Positions 5,074 through 8,346 of a stretch of 8,346 nucleotides of DNA are shown here, in pieces. How positions within the stretch are numbered: position 1 is the first letter of the stretch; each line of letters opens with the position of its first letter. The stretch comes from Chloroflexota bacterium. GTDB lineage: Bacteria > Chloroflexota > Limnocylindria > Limnocylindrales > CSP1-4. The translations under genes and the position numbers were made by a program. The notes beneath the pieces were generated by a model that saw only the letters and a program-made list of their open reading frames with translations, was not told the DNA's origin and did no database searches. The DNA is taken from the NCBI GenBank assembly GCA_017882025.1, contig JADGQG010000078.1, positions 1 to 8,346 of the forward strand, written 5' to 3'.

Positions 5074-5916
5074 TCACGCTCGGTCCGAGTCCAGGGTCCG
5101 GCTGGGCGCGCTCATGTCGCCGGGCGCAGTCCAGTAGCGCTCGGCGTGGATGTCGCCCGGCGCCACCCCGCCCGCCAGCAGCGCGATCTCCGCGGCGGCC
5201 ACCATCCCGGGATTGCCGCAGAGATACGCAGCGAGGCCGCCCGGCGGCAGGTCGGCGGACCGGAGGACGGAAGGGAGCACCATCTCTGCGCGCCCCGTCA
5301 GCCCGCGCCAGCCCCGGTTCGCCGGGTCGTCGGGCCGCGAGATCGTCGGGACGTACGTCATCGGCAGGCCGCCGGCCGCCAATGCCGCGATCTCGTCGCC
5401 ACAGACCAGGTCCTCCGTGCGGGCCGCGCCGTGGAGGAGGACGGTCCGCGGCGGGTTCGGGCGCCGGGCCAGCGTGCGGAGCATCGCGAGGAACGGTGCG
5501 AGTCCGGTCCCGGTGGCCACGAACAGGTGTGGCCGCTGATCGCCGGCGACCAGGATGAAGGCGCCCTTCGGCGGCCCCAGCCGGACGCGGGAGCCGACCG
5601 GGAGCGCCCAGAGCCGCGGCGTGAGCGCGCCGTCGGGCACCCGCCGGACCAGGAACTCGTGGGCGTCCGCGGCCGCCGGGTCGCTCGCGGTGGAGTAGGG
5701 CCGCTGGACGACACGGTCATCCACTCGCACGCCCAACGCGAGGTACTGCCCGGCCACGAACGACCCGACGCCGGCGTCCGGGCGGACGACCAGTCGCGCG
5801 ACCGTCGGGCTCAGCAGCTCGCGCGCGACAAGCACCGCGTTGTCGGCCAGATCGGGTGCCCGCCGCACGCCGCGCGGCCCGTCCGCGATGGACCGGCCGG
5901 CGATCTCGGCGATCAT
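5074..5916 (-). CDS. ferredoxin--NADP+ reductase, bacterial Fpr type
   Basis: FAD enzyme passing electrons between NADPH and ferredoxin (EC 1.18.1.2) in the cytoplasm. The 280-residue protein has the FAD domain with RPYSTAS (72-78), the flavin-binding RxYS motif, then GPPKGAF (114-120). The NADP domain follows, with VATGTGLAPFLAMLR (133-147) and YLCGNPGMV (231-239). AERYW (258-262) corresponds to the AEHYW terminus of E. coli Fpr, where the aromatic side chain stacks on the flavin; here 18 more residues follow, an extension more like longer Fpr subclasses. The first 20 residues before the barrel are also additional. ATG 5916 overlaps the ferredoxin stop by one base (TGATG), so translation is probably coupled, and no strong Shine-Dalgarno is needed. 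Its partner is presumably the adjacent ferredoxin. Other NADPH flavoreductases of the family are less likely given this neighbour. Confidence 0.92.
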   Translation of the reverse strand: MIAEIAGRSIADGPRGVRRAPDLADNAVLVARELLSPTVARLVVRPDAGVGSFVAGQYLALGVRVDDRVVQRPYSTASDPAAADAHEFLVRRVPDGALTPRLWALPVGSRVRLGPPKGAFILVAGDQRPHLFVATGTGLAPFLAMLRTLARRPNPPRTVLLHGAARTEDLVCGDEIAALAAGGLPMTYVPTISRPDDPANRGWRGLTGRAEMVLPSVLRSADLPPGGLAAYLCGNPGMVAAAEIALLAGGVAPGDIHAERYWTAPGDMSAPSRTLDSDRA

Positions 5917-6200
5917 CAGGCGGCCTGCGCGTCGACCGCGTCGCGGGCCCACTCGGGGTCGATCCACCAGCCGCGATCGATCTCCGCGAAGGCGGCCCAC
6001 GCCGGAGGCAGCCGGCGGTCGAGCATGATCGCTCCCTGGGGGCAGGCAGACTCGCAGGCGCCGCACTCGATGCAGCCCTCCGGGTCGATGTAGGCCTTGC
6101 GGTCGGCAGCCGGGTCGTGCGAGATGCAATCGACGGGGCAGACGGCGACGCAGGCCTGGTCAAGGTGGTCGATACAGGGGGCGGCGATCACGAAGGCCAT
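5916..6200 (-). CDS. 7Fe ferredoxin ([3Fe-4S][4Fe-4S], FdxA-like)
   Basis: Small cytoplasmic electron carrier of 94 residues. Its eight cysteines match the Azotobacter FdI/mycobacterial FdxA pattern: Cys9, Cys17 and Cys53 would hold the [3Fe-4S] cluster, and Cys21, Cys43, Cys46 and Cys49 the [4Fe-4S] cluster. Cys25 is the extra free cysteine seen in that family. Position 12, a free cysteine in Azotobacter FdI, is His, so the first site cannot form a standard four-cysteine cluster. The segment 64-94 (PPAWAAFAEIDRGWWIDPEW) is the usual C-terminal extension of long bacterial ferredoxins. ATG 6200 is supported by GAGGA nine bases upstream. The frame stays open far upstream, antisense to fumC, but homology begins exactly here (MAFVI). 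It is first in the operon with the reductase and divergent from fumC. Confidence 0.95.
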   Translation of the reverse strand: MAFVIAAPCIDHLDQACVAVCPVDCISHDPAADRKAYIDPEGCIECGACESACPQGAIMLDRRLPPAWAAFAEIDRGWWIDPEWARDAVDAQAA

Positions 6201-6303
6201 CGGGATGTTCCTCGGGTGACGGGGCCGCTCATCGGCCGGTACCCGGATTGAGGCACGTGGACCCCATGGCGATGTCAGGAGCAGGATGAGAACGTCCACA
6301 TAC

Positions 6304-6342
6304 GGCCCGTCGGAGTGCCGCATCCGGGCCCGTCGGAGTGCC
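6304..6342. repeat. 16-bp perfect direct repeat, 23-bp period, in the fdx/fumC intergenic region
   Basis: GGCCCGTCGGAGTGCC occurs at 6304-6319 and again at 6327-6342 with no mismatch; the seven bases between are unrelated. A period of 23 bp is roughly two helical turns, so two regulator molecules could bind the same DNA face. The pair lies 78 bp before fumC and 104 bp before the ferredoxin gene. It could instead be a local duplication. Confidence 0.6.
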
Positions 6343-6419
6343 ATTCCCGACCAACCGACCTCCGCTGCTCCCGCAGGCGTACGCTGGACCTGAGCACGAC
6401 GCACCCGAGGGATACCGAG

Positions 6420-7847
6420 ATGACGGCCGTCGACCCCCACGCCCCTGCCGGCGCCACCCGCACGGAGACCGACTCCATGGGCCCCGTCGAGGTCCCCGCC
6501 GACCATTACTGGGGCGCCCAGACACAGCGATCGCTTCACCACTTCGCGATCAGCCGCGACACGATACCGGTCCCGATCGTCCACGCCTTCGGCATCCTCA
6601 AGCGTGCCGCGGCCGAGGTGAACGCGGACCTTGGCCAGCTGCCCGCCGACAAGCGCGACCTGATCGTCCGCGCCGCGGGGGAGGTCATCGACGGGACGCT
6701 GGCGTCCGAATTCCCGCTCCGCGTCTGGCAGACCGGCTCGGGCACCCAGTCGAACATGAACGTCAACGAGGTGATCGCCGGACGCGCGAACGAGCTCGCC
6801 ACGGGCAGCCGCGGCGGCAAGACCCCGATCCACCCGAACGACCACGTGAACATGAGCCAGTCGTCGAACGACACGTTCCCGACAGCGCTCCACATGGCCG
6901 TCGCGACGGAGATCGAGGAGCGGCTGATCCCGTCGGTCGCCGCCCTCCGCGACGCGCTGGACGTGAAGGCCCGGGCCTGGATGGGGATCGTCAAGATCGG
7001 GCGCACGCACCTCCAGGACGCGGTCCCGCTCACGCTTGGCCAGGAGTTCTCCGGCTACATCGCGATGCTCGACGGCGACCTGGCGCGCCTGCGGGCGGTG
7101 CTCCCGGGCCTCCACGAGATCGCCCTCGGTGGCACCGCGGTGGGGACCGGGCTCAACGCCCATCCGGAGTTCGCGGAGCGGTCGGCGGCCCGGATCGCGG
7201 AGCTGACCGGCCTCGGGTTCGTCTCCGCTCCGAACAAGTTCGCGGCGCTCGCCGGCCAGGAAGCGACCGTCTTCGCGTCGGGTGCCCTCAAGACGCTCGC
7301 CACCAGCCTGATGAAGATCGCGAACGACGTCCGCTGGCTCGGGAGCGGACCGCGAGCGGGCCTCGGCGAGCTGCGTCTGCCGGAGAACGAGCCGGGCTCC
7401 TCGATCATGCCGGGCAAAGTGAACCCGACCCAGAGCGAGATGCTCACGATGGTCGCAGTCCAGGTGATGGCCTACGACGTCGCGATCGGAATCGCCGGCA
7501 GCCAGGGCAACTTCGAGCTGAACGTCTTCAAGCCGATCATCGCCCACGACCTCCTGCATGGGATCGAGCTCCTCACGGACGGCTGCCGCTCGTTCCGCGA
7601 GCACTGCATCGAGGGCCTCGAAGCCGACGAGGGGCGGATCGCCGAGCACGTCGCGAGTTCCCTGATGCTCGTCACGGCCCTCGCCCCGCACATCGGGTAC
7701 GACAGAGCCGCGAAGATCGCGAAGTCGGCCCACCACGAAGGCTCAACCCTGCGCGCCGCCGCCGTCGCCTCCGGCTTCCTGACGGCCGACGAGTTCGACG
7801 CCTGGGTGAGGCCCGAGGAGATGACCCGGCCGACGCTGGCGGGCTGA
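6420..7847 (+). CDS. fumC: class II fumarate hydratase
   Basis: Iron-independent homotetrameric fumarase (EC 4.2.1.2), interconverting fumarate and malate in the citric acid cycle. The 475-residue product compares with 467 for E. coli FumC. Conserved blocks are SMGPVEVPADHYWGAQTQRS (19-38), GSGTQSNMNVNEV (106-118), HPNDHVNMSQSSNDTFP (138-154), GRTHLQDAVPLTLGQ (194-208, with the active-site His197, E. coli His188) and the family signature GSSIMPGKVNP (326-336) with the catalytic serine loop. C-terminal EGSTLRAAAV (440-449) is also typical. All active-site residues are intact. ATG 6420 has GAGG (6407-6410) nine bases upstream, and the N-terminus aligns with E. coli FumC; the ATG at residue 20 would cut into the conserved block. 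Sequence discriminates it from aspartase and argininosuccinate lyase. Confidence 0.98.
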   Translation: MTAVDPHAPAGATRTETDSMGPVEVPADHYWGAQTQRSLHHFAISRDTIPVPIVHAFGILKRAAAEVNADLGQLPADKRDLIVRAAGEVIDGTLASEFPLRVWQTGSGTQSNMNVNEVIAGRANELATGSRGGKTPIHPNDHVNMSQSSNDTFPTALHMAVATEIEERLIPSVAALRDALDVKARAWMGIVKIGRTHLQDAVPLTLGQEFSGYIAMLDGDLARLRAVLPGLHEIALGGTAVGTGLNAHPEFAERSAARIAELTGLGFVSAPNKFAALAGQEATVFASGALKTLATSLMKIANDVRWLGSGPRAGLGELRLPENEPGSSIMPGKVNPTQSEMLTMVAVQVMAYDVAIGIAGSQGNFELNVFKPIIAHDLLHGIELLTDGCRSFREHCIEGLEADEGRIAEHVASSLMLVTALAPHIGYDRAAKIAKSAHHEGSTLRAAAVASGFLTADEFDAWVRPEEMTRPTLAG

Positions 7848-7894
7848 GCTTCGCTGGATCGAAGCGCGCCGTCGTCGATGGCCTGGGCCTCGAC
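7848..7894 (+). terminator. two consecutive hairpins after fumC
   Basis: Immediately after the TGA, GCTTCG (7848-7853) pairs with CGAAGC (7860-7865) around a six-base loop. A second stem pairs GTCGA (7874-7878) with TCGAC (7890-7894) and contains an inner GGCC/GGCC. There is no T-run. Position and tandem arrangement make a fumC terminator likely but not certain. Confidence 0.45.
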
Positions 7895-8247
7895 AACACC
7901 TTCGCGAGGCTCAGGGCGCCCACCTCGATGGCGACCGGGACGACGGACCTCCTCAGGGAAGCCGGCGCGGCTCGAGTGGATGCGGGTAGGCGGACCTATG
8001 GCGCCTGTTCGGGTTCCCGGGGGACGAACACTGTGGGCAGGGTTTCACGGTCCCCGATCGAGGACCACGCCTCGAGGTCCCGGTATCGCGCATGATCCCC
8101 GCCGCCGTCGTCCGCACGCGCCGCAAGATCGGTCCCGCAGAACGATCACGACCACCGAACGCTGCCCGTCCCCGTCCGGACCGGCAGCCTCGACGGGGCA
8201 TCTGCCTGGTTGGGCCCTGGCGGTGGCACGACCTCTCCATCGGTGGG
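7895..8247. other. about 350 bp without a credible gene
   Basis: Frames here are open only by GC bias; no reading gives a recognisable domain, consistent ribosome binding site or protein-like composition. The only structure seen is an 18-base near-palindrome at 8049-8066 (one mismatched pair) that overlaps an alternative hairpin, TCGAGG (8058-8063) with CCTCGA (8070-8075). No tRNA or other RNA gene is apparent. It may be decayed sequence, because the EAL fragment begins abruptly at its right edge. Confidence 0.5.
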
Positions 8248-8346
8248 CGTGCCCTGGGCGTTCAGATCGCCATCGACGACTTCGGGACCGGATACTCGTC
8301 GCTGGCCTACCTGGAGCGTTTCCCCGTTACCCATATCAAGATCGAC
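8248..8346 (+). pseudogene. EAL-domain (c-di-GMP phosphodiesterase) fragment, 5' part missing
   Basis: The final bases encode RALGVQIAIDDFGTGYSS, then LAYLERFPVTHIKID, running off the window edge. This is a textbook EAL-domain core; DDFGTGYSS is the metal-binding loop, and PVTHIKID precedes the usual arginine. In intact enzymes the EAL motif, the NLS block and ELEITES should lie upstream, but none occurs in any frame here; the open frame back to 7990, including an ATG at 8092, gives unrelated low-complexity residues. Homology therefore starts sharply near 8248. The likely reading is a 5'-truncated remnant or rearrangement junction; a chimeric assembly join is the alternative. Whether a complete 3' half follows cannot be seen. 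Confidence 0.75.

Noticed and set aside
4248..5558. Plus-strand open frame overlapping the GT87 gene and the reductase
   Set aside because: It spans a convergent gene boundary and has shadow composition; the GT87 frame has membrane helices and family motifs.
6257..6299. Inverted repeat GTGGAC/GTCCAC in the fdx/fumC intergenic region
   Set aside because: Only six base pairs with a 31-base loop; too weak and too widely spaced to call.
5916..7736. Minus-strand open frame of about 600 codons upstream of and including the ferredoxin
   Set aside because: Only the part from 6200 downward is ferredoxin. The rest is antisense to intact fumC and rich in Arg, Asp and Gly, the usual shadow of a GC-rich gene.
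6338..8095. Plus-strand open frame of 585 codons overlapping fumC
   Set aside because: Arg/Pro-rich shadow in another frame of fumC; no domain is recognisable.
1..8346. CRISPR array, tRNA/rRNA, insertion sequence or phage genes
   Set aside because: No regularly spaced repeats beyond the single two-copy repeat, no cloverleaf or rRNA-like segment, and no transposase or integrase motif were seen.

Overview
The window is GC-rich DNA from a free-living bacterium, with codon third positions strongly biased to G/C. Short overlaps, leaderless starts and small unrecognised genes resemble high-GC soil or freshwater lineages such as Chloroflexota (Limnocylindria/Ellin6529-like) or Actinomycetota. This placement is an impression from protein style, not a computed assignment. 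No rRNA, tRNA, CRISPR array, transposase or phage gene is visible.

Layout. 1-59 is probably the last codons of an upstream gene. 171-272 (+) encodes a 33-residue lipoprotein precursor whose mature form would be nine residues. 282-1928 (-) is a complete phosphoglucomutase (pgm). 2086-2457 (-) is an ArsR-type regulator with a strong intrinsic terminator behind it (1994-2023). Divergent from it are two unrecognised genes, 2539-3021 and 3036-3434 (+). The 160-residue one has a well-formed sigma70 promoter that places the transcript start on its ATG, so it should be leaderless; an operator-like dyad covers the -10 box and the start. 3537-3854 (-) is a small KOW/SH3-like protein preceded, in the same frame and directly across a TAG, by an 18-codon ORF with its own Shine-Dalgarno sequence. 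A perfect 16-bp palindrome (3930-3945) lies between this gene and a divergent GT87-type membrane glycosyltransferase (4102-5037, +).

The second half is central and redox metabolism. A 7Fe ferredoxin (5916-6200, -) overlaps the start of a ferredoxin-NADP+ reductase (5074-5916, -) as TGATG, forming a two-gene electron-transfer operon. Class II fumarase fumC (6420-7847, +) is divergent from it, and the shared 219-bp region carries a perfect 16-bp direct repeat with a 23-bp period. After fumC come two hairpins and about 400 bp without a credible gene. The window ends inside a well-conserved piece of an EAL (c-di-GMP phosphodiesterase) domain whose upstream half is absent.

The metabolic genes are ordinary. 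The parts most worth a second look are regulatory and small-gene features: the ArsR-controlled leaderless locus of unknown function, the in-frame TAG before the KOW gene, the two palindromes, the 23-bp-period repeat in the fdx/fumC region, the tiny lipoprotein and the abruptly beginning EAL fragment. I see no convincing evidence for a large new defence or biosynthetic system.
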